Positions 25,056-34,024 are shown, counted from the stretch's first letter. The stretch: 64,000 nt of DNA from Nocardia brasiliensis ATCC 700358 (GCF_000250675.2 NC_018681.1:9176001-9240000); one strand, 5' to 3'. Notes: generated by a model not told the origin, from the letters alone. A program made the numbers and translations.

Positions 25056-25856
25056 TCAGGCATTGACGGCGAGCGCGATGACGACCTCGTGCTCGGCCTC
25101 CGGCAGATAGTGCACCCGCAGGATGCGACCGACCTGCACCTGGCCGACACTGCTCGGGGCCAGGAACTTCTCCACCAGCGTGCTGAACGTCGACCCGTCG
25201 GGCCTGGTCACGACCAGCCCGAGGGCGATCTTCGAGTGGCCGTCGCGGATCTCGCCGGTCACCGACAGCGACCGGACCACCGCCTGGGTCGCGATGCCCC
25301 GCTCGGCGATGTCGAGCTTGTGCCGCGTGGTGATGCCCTTGCGGATCATCGACTCGTTCATGGCCTGCTGGGCCTGGGCGGTATCACCGGAAAGATCCAC
25401 CTCGACCTTGTCGGTGCGGTCCGGCAGGTAGCGAACCGGCAGCACCACTCCGGGCTGCAGCAGAGCCAATTCGGTCAGCGGCACAATCATTTTCGCGGTC
25501 GCGACGAAGTTCTTCCCGTCCGCGCCCTCGACCGCGAACTCGATCCGCACCTGCGGTTGATCGTTGACGGTCATACCCGTCTGACCGACCGACCTGATGG
25601 TGCCGAGACCCAGCAAACCGTTGCGGAACGCCGCACTGTTCCGGCCGGTGAACGCCGCGGCGATGCCCTCGCCGGTGCATGCGAATACGATCGGGACGAG
25701 GGTGAGCGCAAGGATGGGCAGCACCATCTGCCAACCGAGCCAAGCCATTCCGGCCGGTTCGTAGACATCGGTGCGGTTATAGGTGAGGCCGTGCAAGACG
25801 TAGTAGCCGATGGCGAGCGCGCCGACCGCGACGGCGCCCCAGCGCAGGTATTTCAT
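25056..25856 (-). CDS. Membrane protein with a duplicated extracytoplasmic domain, unknown function
   Basis: The 266-residue protein has two N-terminal helices (RWGAVAVGALAIGYYVLHGL; MVLPILALTLVPIVFAC) and then two similar beta-rich units. The first runs from GLGTIRSVGQTG through PLTELALLQPGVVLPVRYLPDRTDKVEVDL, the second from RGIATQAVVRSLSVTG through APSSVGQVQVGRILRVHYLPEAEHEVVI. Both share a regulator-like pattern ending V-L-V-x-Y-L-P. This points to an internal duplication. The ATG at 25856 follows GGAGCATC. It is upstream of phoX on the same strand and 88 bases from the lipoprotein gene, so all three may be co-transcribed. No family name is given with confidence. Confidence 0.7.
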   Translation of the reverse strand: MKYLRWGAVAVGALAIGYYVLHGLTYNRTDVYEPAGMAWLGWQMVLPILALTLVPIVFACTGEGIAAAFTGRNSAAFRNGLLGLGTIRSVGQTGMTVNDQPQVRIEFAVEGADGKNFVATAKMIVPLTELALLQPGVVLPVRYLPDRTDKVEVDLSGDTAQAQQAMNESMIRKGITTRHKLDIAERGIATQAVVRSLSVTGEIRDGHSKIALGLVVTRPDGSTFSTLVEKFLAPSSVGQVQVGRILRVHYLPEAEHEVVIALAVNA

Positions 25857-25944
25857 GATGCTCCTTATGGATTCGAGCCCACCCCGTCGTCGAGGTCGTG
25901 GCCGCGACGACGGGGTGGGGCGGAAAGGTTGGCGCCGCGGGCGA

Positions 25945-26484
25945 TCAGCCGCCGACGAGGTCCGAGCAGGCGAAGGTGACGTCGAACTTCGAGGTCTTCG
26001 GGCCGGCCAGCGGGTTGGTCAGGTCGGGGGCGCCGACGCCCTCGCCGGAGATCTTGTAGGTGTTGCCGTCCTTGGTGAGGGTGGCCGAGCCGCCCGGCAT
26101 GCCGTTGCCGAAGCCGATCGCATAGGGCTGGCCCGACTCGCCGCCCTTGGTGCCCGCGAACCCCACCGCCTGGACCGTGTCGGCGCCGGTGATGGTGGCG
26201 CTCACCGACAGGTTGCCGTAGGTGGCGTTGGCGGTGTCGGTCAGCGCGAGCGCCAGCGTGCCCGCCTGCTTCGCACAGGTGGTGGTGAACGTCGCGGTGA
26301 GGGCCTTGCCGTCGACCGAGGCGGTCGACTTGCCCGCCGGCGCCGGGTTGCCCTGCGCGGACGGCGTCGCGGCGGCCGAGGACTTGGCCGGGCTGCTGCT
26401 CGCGTCGTCGCTGCATCCGGTGACGAACAGCGCGGTAGCGGCGGCGGCGGTGACGAGGACGGCGGTGACGGACTTGGTGTTCAT
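25945..26484 (-). CDS. LpqH (19-kDa antigen)-type lipoprotein
   Basis: The 179-residue protein starts with a lipoprotein signal peptide (LVTAAAATALFVTGCSDD; lipobox VTGC), followed by a Ser/Ala/Pro linker of about 25 residues. The rest matches the LpqH/19-kDa lipoprotein domain: VDGKALTATFTTTCAKQAGTLALALTD, then GYG-type loops and FDVTFACSDLVGG with a second Cys at the end. In mycobacteria such proteins are surface lipoproteins that act on host TLR2. The start ATG at 26484 places the basic N-region correctly. Its biochemical role is unknown. Confidence 0.82.
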   Translation of the reverse strand: MNTKSVTAVLVTAAAATALFVTGCSDDASSSPAKSSAAATPSAQGNPAPAGKSTASVDGKALTATFTTTCAKQAGTLALALTDTANATYGNLSVSATITGADTVQAVGFAGTKGGESGQPYAIGFGNGMPGGSATLTKDGNTYKISGEGVGAPDLTNPLAGPKTSKFDVTFACSDLVGG

Positions 26485-26642
26485 GATGCTTCCTGACTGT
26501 CTGTGGAGGGCTCGGTGCCTTCCTGGAGTTCGGCCGGCCCGGTGTGGCTGGGCCGATACGAGAAAGGTAGGAACGGTTCGCGCCCTACCGATCCCAGGTT
26601 TGCGCCGGTCCGAATCCGACAAATGTCCGTTAACCTGGTCGA

Positions 26643-27974
26643 ATGCGACGACCGCGCGCCATGGTGCTCGACGAGGTGTGGCGCAAGCTCGACGGAGTGG
26701 CACCGCTCAGCGGTCCGCACGGCGGGCCGTTGCGCCGCACGGTGAAACTCGTGCTCGATCCGCTGGTGATCCGGCCCGTGCAGCATCCGCTCTGCGCCGG
26801 CCCGATCCTCAGCGCCGACGGCGCGGTGCTGCTCGCCACCCGCGTGCACGCCGCCGCGGACGTGCTGCGCGCGACCGCGGCCTGGTTCACGCTGCTCAAG
26901 CAGGTGCGCCGAGCCCTGCGGATCACCGAGGGGAACCCGCAGGACCTGTACTTCCAGCGCTGCTTCGAACTCGCGACGACGGCGGGCCCGCCAGACGCGG
27001 TGCGCGACCGCGCGGTCGCCGAGGCGACACTGCGCGATGTGCACGATCTCGCGGCGGGCCGGACCACCCAGGCCCTGAAGGAGTATGTCGCACAACGCAC
27101 GACCGAACTCGCCGGCTTGATCGAAATCGCTTGGCGGCGCAGGCCGTTGACCGGCCCGACGGGCGGTGACCACACCGCCGCGATCGTCGAGCTGCTCGAC
27201 GCGTGCGCCGCCGCGCGGCAGGGGCAGCATCGGGACAACGGTCAGGCGAGGCTGGACCGGCTCGTCGCCGCGCACGCGGGCACGCACGCCGGGATCCGGC
27301 TGTGGCAGGACGAATCCGAATGCTCCGCAGGCGAACTCGGGCTCACGGTGCACCCCGTGCCGCGCCCGCCCGCCGTCGGTGTCTCGGCCTCGACGGCCAC
27401 CCTCGGCCTGCCGTTCGATCGCACCGTCTACGAGCGCGTGTTCACCGCACTACAAGCCTCGACCGAACGCGCCGATCTACCACCGATTCCCGAGCTGGTG
27501 CGCGCCGAGATCGCTCGAAGTTGTTCACCTTGGGCGCTTCTGGATGAAACGCTGCGGGTGGCGGCGTCGACCGGCGTCACGCTGGCACAGGGTCTCGCGC
27601 CGATCGGCGGGCAGCATGCCCGCGGTCCGGAAACCGCTGCGCACCGCGTGATCAACAGCCGGTGGCGGCGGGAAGCATATGTGCTGCAAGCCCGGCGGCT
27701 GGTGGTCCGCAGCGCCACCACGCCGCCGCCCGGCGGACCGCTCGCCGCCATCGCCGCGGAGTTGTCCACACCGTGGCGGCCTTACCTGCGGCGGCTGTGG
27801 GTTCGGCTGCACGGCCGGGATGTCCGGGAGTACGCGGTCTACGACCCGGACGAACTGTGGGATCTGCTCGACGGTGTCGCCCGCTCGGTCATCCTCGATC
27901 ACCGCACCAGGGTCAAACAGGCGTTGAGTGTCATGGCGGCCGAGCCGGATTCGACCGAATCGAGGGCGAGCTGA
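26643..27974 (+). CDS. Uncharacterised first gene of the CHAT operon
   Basis: The 443-residue protein is not recognised. It is mostly helical by eye, with Arg/Ala-rich segments (ADVLRATAAWFTLLKQVRRALRITEG, ATLRDVHDLAAGRTTQALKEY) and a C-terminal part rich in aromatics and Arg (WRPYLRRLWVRLHGRDVREYAVYDPDELWDLLDGVARSVI). There is no signal peptide or transmembrane helix. Its stop codon overlaps the start of the next gene by one base (TGATG), and two further genes follow without gaps, ending with a CHAT-domain protease. It may be a sensor, a substrate or a scaffold of that system. Confidence 0.7.
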   Translation: MRRPRAMVLDEVWRKLDGVAPLSGPHGGPLRRTVKLVLDPLVIRPVQHPLCAGPILSADGAVLLATRVHAAADVLRATAAWFTLLKQVRRALRITEGNPQDLYFQRCFELATTAGPPDAVRDRAVAEATLRDVHDLAAGRTTQALKEYVAQRTTELAGLIEIAWRRRPLTGPTGGDHTAAIVELLDACAAARQGQHRDNGQARLDRLVAAHAGTHAGIRLWQDESECSAGELGLTVHPVPRPPAVGVSASTATLGLPFDRTVYERVFTALQASTERADLPPIPELVRAEIARSCSPWALLDETLRVAASTGVTLAQGLAPIGGQHARGPETAAHRVINSRWRREAYVLQARRLVVRSATTPPPGGPLAAIAAELSTPWRPYLRRLWVRLHGRDVREYAVYDPDELWDLLDGVARSVILDHRTRVKQALSVMAAEPDSTESRAS

Positions 27975-29092
27975 TGAACGATGCGGTGCGCATCCACCGG
28001 ACCGAAGACGGGCTCGTGGTGATCGCCCCAGCCGGCGCGCCGACCGTCCTCGACGCGGCGGCGCGGCTGGACGTGACCGTGCTCGAGGTGCTGGGCGGGC
28101 ATCTGACCTGGAGCCTGCTCGACGGCGGGCCGCTACCCGCCGCGGTGCTCGATCGTGCCGACCTAGCACAGGAGTGGTTGTGGGCGGTGTTCGGCGAACC
28201 GATCGCCCTCGCCGTCGAAGCGGGCGACGACGTCGAGTTGCCGGCCGCCCCCGAATTGCCGGAGCTGGTGCTGAGTGCGTGGCGGCTCGCCTACGCGCAC
28301 TGGGCCGCCCGCTGGTGGCCCGCGTCCGTCCTCGACGGAATCGCGCCGCTGGACGAGCGGCTCCTGCTCGACGAGATCGCCGTGCTCGGCGCGGAATGCG
28401 AGATGCTCGTCGACGGAGCCGACCAGGCGATCGAGGAAGTGGACTTGCCGGTGTACGCCGGGCGCGCCGAGGACTACGCGTTGGCCGCCGGACCCACCGC
28501 CACGCCGAGCGGCGCGTTGGTCCTCGCCCGCGGCAGCACCGGCTGGGATTGGCGCTGCTGCCCACCCGGCCTGCTCGACGCCTCCGAACGCGCGATCTCC
28601 TGGGAAGTCCGGCGCGAGGGCGGCCGCACCACCGTCTCCGTACGCGCCGTCGCTGCCCCCGGGCTGCCCGCCGAGGTCCCCGAACATCTACACCCGCACG
28701 CCGCGATCCACACCTCCACCGGAACCATCGAAACAACCTTGGCGCCACACGGTGACCAATGGACTGCCGAGGTAACGGCACCCGACGCAGCGGATACCAC
28801 TGTGCGCGTCGCGGTTTCAGTGCCGGGCGTAGGCGATGTCGACTCCGGCTCGGGCGGCACCGAGCCGGACAACGGATCGAGCGGCAGCCTGCCGAATAGC
28901 GGCGGGACAAGCGAGAACGCGGCGAGCAACGCCAGGGCGGAGCACGGATTGCACGGCGGCGCGCTGCACGGTGCGGAGATGCGGCACCGCATAAGGGATT
29001 TCGCTGCGGCGCGCCTGCGCGGCACGACCGACCCGGACGCGGCCCCCCTGGCCGCCGAAACCGCAGCCGCCGCTTCGGATTCGGACTTCTGA
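27974..29092 (+). CDS. Uncharacterised second gene of the CHAT operon
   Basis: The 372-residue cytoplasmic protein is not recognised. The first 200 residues are helical and acidic, with WRLAYAHWAARWWPASVLDGIAPLDERLLLDEIAVLGAE as the most distinctive block. The second part looks beta-rich (SGALVLARGSTGWDWRCCPPGLLDASERAISWEVRREGGRTTVSVRAV), then a low-complexity Gly/Ser/Asn linker near residues 275-310 and a helical tail (EMRHRIRDFAAARLRG). The sandwich-like part may bind a partner. Co-translation with the first gene (1-base overlap) and a 1-base gap to the TPR gene argue that all act together. Confidence 0.68.
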   Translation: MNDAVRIHRTEDGLVVIAPAGAPTVLDAAARLDVTVLEVLGGHLTWSLLDGGPLPAAVLDRADLAQEWLWAVFGEPIALAVEAGDDVELPAAPELPELVLSAWRLAYAHWAARWWPASVLDGIAPLDERLLLDEIAVLGAECEMLVDGADQAIEEVDLPVYAGRAEDYALAAGPTATPSGALVLARGSTGWDWRCCPPGLLDASERAISWEVRREGGRTTVSVRAVAAPGLPAEVPEHLHPHAAIHTSTGTIETTLAPHGDQWTAEVTAPDAADTTVRVAVSVPGVGDVDSGSGGTEPDNGSSGSLPNSGGTSENAASNARAEHGLHGGALHGAEMRHRIRDFAAARLRGTTDPDAAPLAAETAAAASDSDF

Positions 29093-29093
29093 C

Positions 29094-30620
29094 ATGGCCG
29101 AGCCGACACCGGATGACGGGCGCGCGCTGCTTGCGGCGGGGGCGGAGGCGTACACCCGCGGTGATACGGCCGGGGCGCTGCGTATTTTCGAGGATGCCGC
29201 GCGTAACACGACCGGGGATGTGCGGATCGGGGCGATCGTCAACGCGGCGAGTATGGCGGACGAACTCGGGGAGCATGCGACGGCGTTGCGGCTCTATCAG
29301 GAGGCGTTGGCGGCCATGCCGGAGGACGCCCCGCGGTTGCGCCCCAACGCGCTGGTCAACATGTCGCAGGCACTACAGCATCTCGGCGAACTCGACGCCG
29401 CGCAGGACGCTTTGGAGCAGGCGCGCACACTGCTCGCGGCGAGCACCGATCCTGATCAAGGTGTGCTGCGAGTCGCCTGCCTGCTGTCGCTGACCGCCGT
29501 CGCGCTGCATCGACAGCACTGGGCCTACGCCGCCGAGCTGGCGCGTGAATCACTGGACGCGGCACAACGATTCGCACCGCAGCTGGCCGGGCATCCGCTG
29601 ATGAACCTGGCCGCCACGTATTTCGAGACCGGCAGGCGCGAGCTGGCCATCGACTTCGCCCGGCAAGCGCTCGCCGCGTTCGATGCGGCCGGCGACCGCA
29701 ACGCCGTCGCCGAGACCCAGCAGAATCTCGCCACCATGCTGGTCCGGCTGGAGCGCCTGGACGAGGCCGAGCCACCGTTGCGGGCCAGTCAGCAGTATTT
29801 CGAGCAGGCGGGGCTGGGCTACCGGGCAGGCATCGGGCTCAAGACCCTGGCCTTCCTCGCCGAGGGCCGCGCTGATCTCGCCCAGGCGCAGGACCTCTAC
29901 GAGCGCAGCCTGGCCTACTTCGTCGAGTCCGGCGCGGTCCTGGACGCCGCTGATCTGCGGATGCGGTTGGCGACAGTGGCTTTCAAGAACGGGCGAGTCG
30001 CAGAGTGCGAGGCGCTGCTCGCGCAAGCTTTCAGCGCGTACGCCGAACGCGGCCTCGGATTGCACTGCGCCCAACTCGACTACTGGTACGCGACGCTGTT
30101 GGAAGGAGCGGTCACGGCTGCGGAGTCACCCTCGGCGGAGCTGCTCGCCAAAGCCGTCGACGTGGCCGTCCCGGCGGCGCTGGCCATCGACGCGGTGCGG
30201 TACACCCTGCCCAACGGCAATCAGCGAAACCAGTGGAATCGGCAGATCGCCGACCCTGCCATGCGCTTGGCGTTCCGCTTCGCCTACCTTTCCGGCAACG
30301 GCTTGCTGCTCGCGGACTTGATCGAAACCCAGTGCGCGGGAACGACCTTGAACGTCGGCCGAGCCGAAGACACCGCCGCCGCGCGCCTACCGCTGGAGTT
30401 GTTCGAATTGCCCGCCGCGGCGGCGGCGCAGCCCGGCGTCGACGCACTACAGCTCGGTGCCGCGCTGGCCGAGGTGGCGGCCGAGGCAGGACTGCCGGTG
30501 TCCCCGCCGCCACGTTTGGCGCTGGCGGCGGAGGGCCGGATCGCGTTGGACCCCTACATCGCCGCCGCCGAACAGCGGTACGGCCGATTGATCCGAGACA
30601 GCAAGGTACTCACCGTATGA
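29094..30620 (+). CDS. Tetratricopeptide-repeat protein of the CHAT operon
   Basis: The 508-residue protein is built from TPR helices over residues 1-310: GDTAGALRIFEDAARNTTGDVRIGAIVNAASMADELGEHATALRLYQEALAAMPEDAPRL is one pair, and the repeats LNLAATYFETGRRELAIDFARQALAAF-like and LAQAQDLYERSLAYF follow. The C-terminal 180 residues are non-repeat and contain NGNQRNQWNRQIADPAMRLAFRFAYLSGN. The protein probably serves as an adapter that binds a partner or trigger and hands it to the CHAT protease, whose start codon overlaps this stop (ATGA). TPR domains are often fused to or encoded beside CHAT proteases. Confidence 0.82.
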   Translation: MAEPTPDDGRALLAAGAEAYTRGDTAGALRIFEDAARNTTGDVRIGAIVNAASMADELGEHATALRLYQEALAAMPEDAPRLRPNALVNMSQALQHLGELDAAQDALEQARTLLAASTDPDQGVLRVACLLSLTAVALHRQHWAYAAELARESLDAAQRFAPQLAGHPLMNLAATYFETGRRELAIDFARQALAAFDAAGDRNAVAETQQNLATMLVRLERLDEAEPPLRASQQYFEQAGLGYRAGIGLKTLAFLAEGRADLAQAQDLYERSLAYFVESGAVLDAADLRMRLATVAFKNGRVAECEALLAQAFSAYAERGLGLHCAQLDYWYATLLEGAVTAAESPSAELLAKAVDVAVPAALAIDAVRYTLPNGNQRNQWNRQIADPAMRLAFRFAYLSGNGLLLADLIETQCAGTTLNVGRAEDTAAARLPLELFELPAAAAAQPGVDALQLGAALAEVAAEAGLPVSPPPRLALAAEGRIALDPYIAAAEQRYGRLIRDSKVLTV

Positions 30621-31876
30621 CGGCACAGCCGACGGTCCTGGTGCGCATGGCGGACGCGGGCGATGTATACATGTCCTGGCGCTGGCCCGACGGCACCGCG
30701 GCGCGTGGCGCGGCCATGCTGCCCGGCGAAGCGGTGCTCGACGCGGTCCGACGACTGACCGATGCGCTCCCACACCCGGAACAGCCGGGCGGGCTGGAAC
30801 ATGCCATGACATCCGGCCCGTTCGCCGCGCTCGATACCGAATACCTGGTCGCCCAGGCGCTTTCCCGTGCACTGCTCCCGCAGGGACTCGCCGCCCAGCT
30901 GTACGAGCTGTATCGGCAAGGCGTTCGGCCGCATATCCGCCTGCAACCGTCGCCGCGGGTGGCGCAGGTGCCGTGGGAACTCCTCGCACCGGCACCCGAC
31001 CTGCGCCTGATCGATATCGCCGACATCAGCCTGCTGGCTCCGGCCGGTATCGTGCAGGCGCCGGGCCGCACCGCCCGCAGCTGGGCTCGGACGCGGCGCG
31101 AACCCGTTGTCGCCGTGCTCGATCCGCGCGTTCCCGGCTTCCGCGCGGACTCGATCCTCGGCTCGGTGCTCGGCCGGATGCCCGAGGACGCCCCACTCAC
31201 CCGGCGTATCGCCGACTACGCGGCGCAGGGTCGCCTGCAGCCCACAGTTGGTGCGCCGACCGAGATCTTCCGCCGCACCGACCTCGATCGCACCTGGCTC
31301 AGTGCGACCCTGCGCGCGGGCGCGAGCAGGCTCGTCTACGTCGGCCATGTCACCGCCGCGCCGCCCGAGTCGGGCCAGAGCGAAGCCGCGCGACTCCATC
31401 TGGCCTGCACCGCGGACACACTCGGTTTCGCCGCACCCGATCGCACCCATCGGCCGTTGTCCGCCAAGGACTTCCTGCTCGGCACCCACACGCTGACCGC
31501 GGAACCCGGGAACGGCCGGGATCTTTGGCCCATCCCCAGCCGGGTCGCGCTGATCGCCTGCGAGAGCGGCGGCGACCTGCGTTTCACCGAGGCGCTCGGC
31601 CTGACCGCGGCCATGATCAACGGCGGCGCCGAGTTGGTGACGGCGAGCCGCTGGCCACTGCCCACCGATCTCGCCTTCCACCGGATCGCCGGCGCCCCGC
31701 CGGACGCCCATCCGCTCCAGCAGGCGATCTGCGCGATCGACGCGGCGCACGAAGCCGAGGACCCGGTCACCGCGCTCGCCGAATGGCAACGCGCGCAATT
31801 GAACCGCTGGCGCAGCGACGGCGCGATCGAGCACTCGCCGCTGCTCTGGTCGGCCTTCGCCACGCTGCGCGCTTAA
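30617..31876 (+). CDS. CHAT-domain (caspase-like) cysteine protease
   Basis: The 419-residue protein has a C-terminal CHAT domain of the caspase/separase clan. The catalytic His is H244 in RLVYVGHVTA and the catalytic Cys is C315 in VALIACESGGD, followed by the LGLTAAMINGGAELVTASRWPLP block that typifies CHAT. The N-terminal half has PHIRLQPSPRVAQVPWELLAPAP, the usual lead-in where the substrate pocket forms. All catalytic residues appear intact. In described systems CHAT proteases are switched on by partner domains and cut host or partner proteins; here the TPR protein and two unknown proteins of the same operon are the likely partners. It meets the antitoxin gene tail to tail. Confidence 0.85.
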   Translation: MTAQPTVLVRMADAGDVYMSWRWPDGTAARGAAMLPGEAVLDAVRRLTDALPHPEQPGGLEHAMTSGPFAALDTEYLVAQALSRALLPQGLAAQLYELYRQGVRPHIRLQPSPRVAQVPWELLAPAPDLRLIDIADISLLAPAGIVQAPGRTARSWARTRREPVVAVLDPRVPGFRADSILGSVLGRMPEDAPLTRRIADYAAQGRLQPTVGAPTEIFRRTDLDRTWLSATLRAGASRLVYVGHVTAAPPESGQSEAARLHLACTADTLGFAAPDRTHRPLSAKDFLLGTHTLTAEPGNGRDLWPIPSRVALIACESGGDLRFTEALGLTAAMINGGAELVTASRWPLPTDLAFHRIAGAPPDAHPLQQAICAIDAAHEAEDPVTALAEWQRAQLNRWRSDGAIEHSPLLWSAFATLRA

Positions 31877-32160
31877 GCCCGGCCGCGGACCGTCCGGACC
31901 ACCGTCGGATCGACGCCGAGCACGTCGAGCATCTGCGAGATGGACATCGCCTGCACCTCGCCCGCATAGTCCGGTCGCGACGCATCGGCCAGATCCGCGT
32001 ACTGGTGCAGCCGTTCGTAATCGGCCATCGTCATGATCACCGCGATCTCGGTGTCGCCGTCGGTGACGACGGCGTCCGCGCCGGTTGCCACCACTTCGCG
32101 GACGACCGCCGCGACGGCCGGCGGCAGTTCGTGCAGAGTGCGCGTATTCGAGTTGGGCAT
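31873..32160 (-). CDS. Phd/YefM-type antitoxin-like protein without an adjacent toxin
   Basis: The 95-residue protein follows the Phd/YefM pattern: a short N-terminus, then RTLHELPPAVAAVVREVVATGADAVVTDGDTEIAVIMTMADYERL, which forms the DNA-binding domain (strand-helix-strand with the L-x-x-x-x-x-V-x-x-V and D-G-D-x-x-A-V-I-M motifs). The C-terminal 45 residues are free to bind a partner. No recognisable toxin (RelE, Doc, PIN) is nearby. It overlaps the CHAT gene by four bases tail to tail. The start at 32160 is preferred over 32169, because a palindrome covers 32161-32176. Confidence 0.62.
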   Translation of the reverse strand: MPNSNTRTLHELPPAVAAVVREVVATGADAVVTDGDTEIAVIMTMADYERLHQYADLADASRPDYAGEVQAMSISQMLDVLGVDPTVVRTVRGRA

Positions 32161-32176
32161 GCTCCGCATTCGGAGC
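32161..32176. promoter_or_regulatory. GCTCCG-CATT-CGGAGC palindrome at the antitoxin start
   Basis: Two perfect 6-base arms (32161-32166 and 32171-32176) flank four bases, right before the antitoxin start codon. Antitoxins of this type often repress their own genes at such sites. On the RNA it would form a small hairpin near the ribosome site. Confidence 0.45.
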
Positions 32177-32288
32177 GGCGTGCCCCTTTGGATCGGCGTG
32201 TCACCGATTCGTTAACACAATCGTCCGGCTCGTCCCGGCGACCGGGGAGCGCGCTCGCGAAAAGGTTGCCGGGCGAAGGGCTCCCGGC

Positions 32289-33128
32289 TCAAGACCGATG
32301 GGCGAGCAGGTGCTGCATGATCAACCGGGTCAGGTCCTCCGGTGCCTGCTCGGGGATCCAGTGCGAGACGTCTTCGAGCATTTCGAAGCGATAGGGACCG
32401 GTCACGTATTTCTCCGTGGCGAGCGCGGCGGTCGATCCGATGACGCTGTCCTCGGTGCTCCACACGTACAGCGTCGGCACCGTGACCTCGCCGACCCGGC
32501 CCGACAAATGCGCGGCCCGATACCAATTCAAGGCCGCCGTCAGCGCTTCCGGCTGACTGAGCCGCTCCACGTAGTGGTCGACGCGCTCCTCCGGGACCTT
32601 CCATTCGAAGAGCCGCCGCAGGCCGATGGCATCGTCGGCGAGCAAGGCGCGTTCCGCGGTCCGCGGCTCGCGCAGCCGCGCGACGTATTGGGACCGCAGC
32701 GCCTGATCCTCGTCCTCTTTCATCGCTTTCAGCAGCGCGCCGGGATGTGGTTGCGAGACCGCGGTGAACGTGCGCAGCCGCTCCGGGTGCGCCGCCGCCA
32801 CCGCCCAGCCGACGTACCCGCCCCAGTCGTGACCCACCAGATCGAAACGCTGCCAACCCAATTCGTCCGCGATCGCGAGCACGTCGCCGACCAGCTCTTC
32901 GACCCGGTACTCGGCCGGTCGTTCCGGCCGCACCCCCGCGGAATACCCCCGCTGATCAGGTGCCACCACATAGCACCCGCCACCCCCGAGCGTATGCAGC
33001 TGGAACTCCCACTCGATGGCCCCCTCCGGAAACCCGTGCAACAGCATGACTTCCCGCCCCCGCACGTCCCCGCAGGTCAACACGTCGAACGTCCCCGCCC
33101 CCGTAGTAATCTCCGTCGCCTCGATCAC
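32289..33128 (-). CDS. Alpha/beta hydrolase, epoxide hydrolase-like
   Basis: The 279-residue protein has the epoxide/haloalkane hydrolase layout: oxyanion-hole motif MLLHGFPEG near residue 27, nucleophile elbow LVGHDWGGYVGW with the catalytic Asp (G-x-D-x-G), then a cap region and a late LYVWSTEDSVI (Asp/Glu of the triad) and LEDVSHWIPEQAPEDLTRLI (catalytic His). The start is GTG at 33128, giving MIEATEITTGAGTFDVLTCGD; longer frames upstream add Pro/Gly-rich sequence not seen in the family. It hydrolyses an epoxide or ester; substrate unknown. Confidence 0.85.
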   Translation of the reverse strand: MIEATEITTGAGTFDVLTCGDVRGREVMLLHGFPEGAIEWEFQLHTLGGGGCYVVAPDQRGYSAGVRPERPAEYRVEELVGDVLAIADELGWQRFDLVGHDWGGYVGWAVAAAHPERLRTFTAVSQPHPGALLKAMKEDEDQALRSQYVARLREPRTAERALLADDAIGLRRLFEWKVPEERVDHYVERLSQPEALTAALNWYRAAHLSGRVGEVTVPTLYVWSTEDSVIGSTAALATEKYVTGPYRFEMLEDVSHWIPEQAPEDLTRLIMQHLLAHRS

Positions 33129-33250
33129 CCGACCGACTCTAGATCCTCCACCCCACCCCGCCGCAGCCCAACGCCCCACGGCGGCCCCGTAGTAGAACAG
33201 TTCCGTGGCACGTACGGTGATGTCGTGGGTACCGGACGCGGAGGACGCTG

Positions 33251-34024
33251 GTGACGGATGACCGTTTCGCATCGCGAGGTGGTTTCATCCGGCGCGTTCT
33301 GCTGCACCCGGACACGGTCACCGATCACTATCCGTTCACGTTGCCGGCCGTGCGGTATCTGGCCGAATCCCAAGGCCTGCCGTTGCCGCCTGGAGTCACG
33401 TTCCTGACGGGCGAGAACGGTTCCGGCAAGTCCACGCTGCTCGAGGCGATCGCGGTCGCCGCCGGATTCAACCCGGAAGGCGGAAGCCGGAACTTCCGGT
33501 TCGCCACCCGCGCCACCGAATCGTCGCTGGGTGACCATCTGGTCCTGCAGCGAAGCATCCACAAGCCGCAGAACAGCTTCTTTTTGCGGGCGGAGTCGTA
33601 CTACAACGTGGCTTCGGAGATCGAGCGACTCGATCGCGGCGGCGGGCCGCCGCTGTTGCCCGCCTACGGTGGCGTCTCACCGCACGAGCGCTCCCACGGC
33701 GAATCGTTCGTCGATCTGGTGCTGCATCGCTTCGGTCCGCGTGGGCTGTATCTGCTGGACGAGCCGGAGGCGGCGCTCTCGGTTCGTGGCTGCCTGGCGG
33801 TGCTCGCGCGCTTCGCAGAACTCGCAGAGCAGGGCAGCCAGATCGTCGTGGCCACCCACTCCCCCGTGCTGCTCGCGCTCCCGGGCGCGACCATCCTCGA
33901 GATCGCCGACGACGGCACGATCAGCACCGTGGACTACGACGACGCACTCCCGGTGCATCTAACCCGCGACTTCCTCGCCGCCCCAGAAAAGTTCCTGCGC
34001 CATCTGCTGCCCGGCGGGCGGTAG
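33251..34024 (+). CDS. AAA family ATPase (predicted, COG3910-like)
   Basis: The 257-residue protein is a small ABC-type ATPase without transport domains. Walker A is LTGENGSGKSTLLEAIAVAAGFN, Walker B is YLLDEPEAALSVRG, and the switch His is in VVATHSPVLLALPGATI. An SPHERSHGESFVD block replaces the ABC signature, as in SMC/RecF-like and OLD-like ATPases. The GTG start follows GGAGG at six bases. Family members of this kind occur alone in genomes and in some defence systems; nothing beside it makes a defence role likely. Confidence 0.82.
   Translation: MTDDRFASRGGFIRRVLLHPDTVTDHYPFTLPAVRYLAESQGLPLPPGVTFLTGENGSGKSTLLEAIAVAAGFNPEGGSRNFRFATRATESSLGDHLVLQRSIHKPQNSFFLRAESYYNVASEIERLDRGGGPPLLPAYGGVSPHERSHGESFVDLVLHRFGPRGLYLLDEPEAALSVRGCLAVLARFAELAEQGSQIVVATHSPVLLALPGATILEIADDGTISTVDYDDALPVHLTRDFLAAPEKFLRHLLPGGR

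Noticed and set aside
33251..34024. Defence-type (OLD/Septu-like) system built on the lone AAA ATPase
   Set aside because: No nuclease or other effector gene is next to it; neighbours are an epoxide hydrolase and a small secreted protein.
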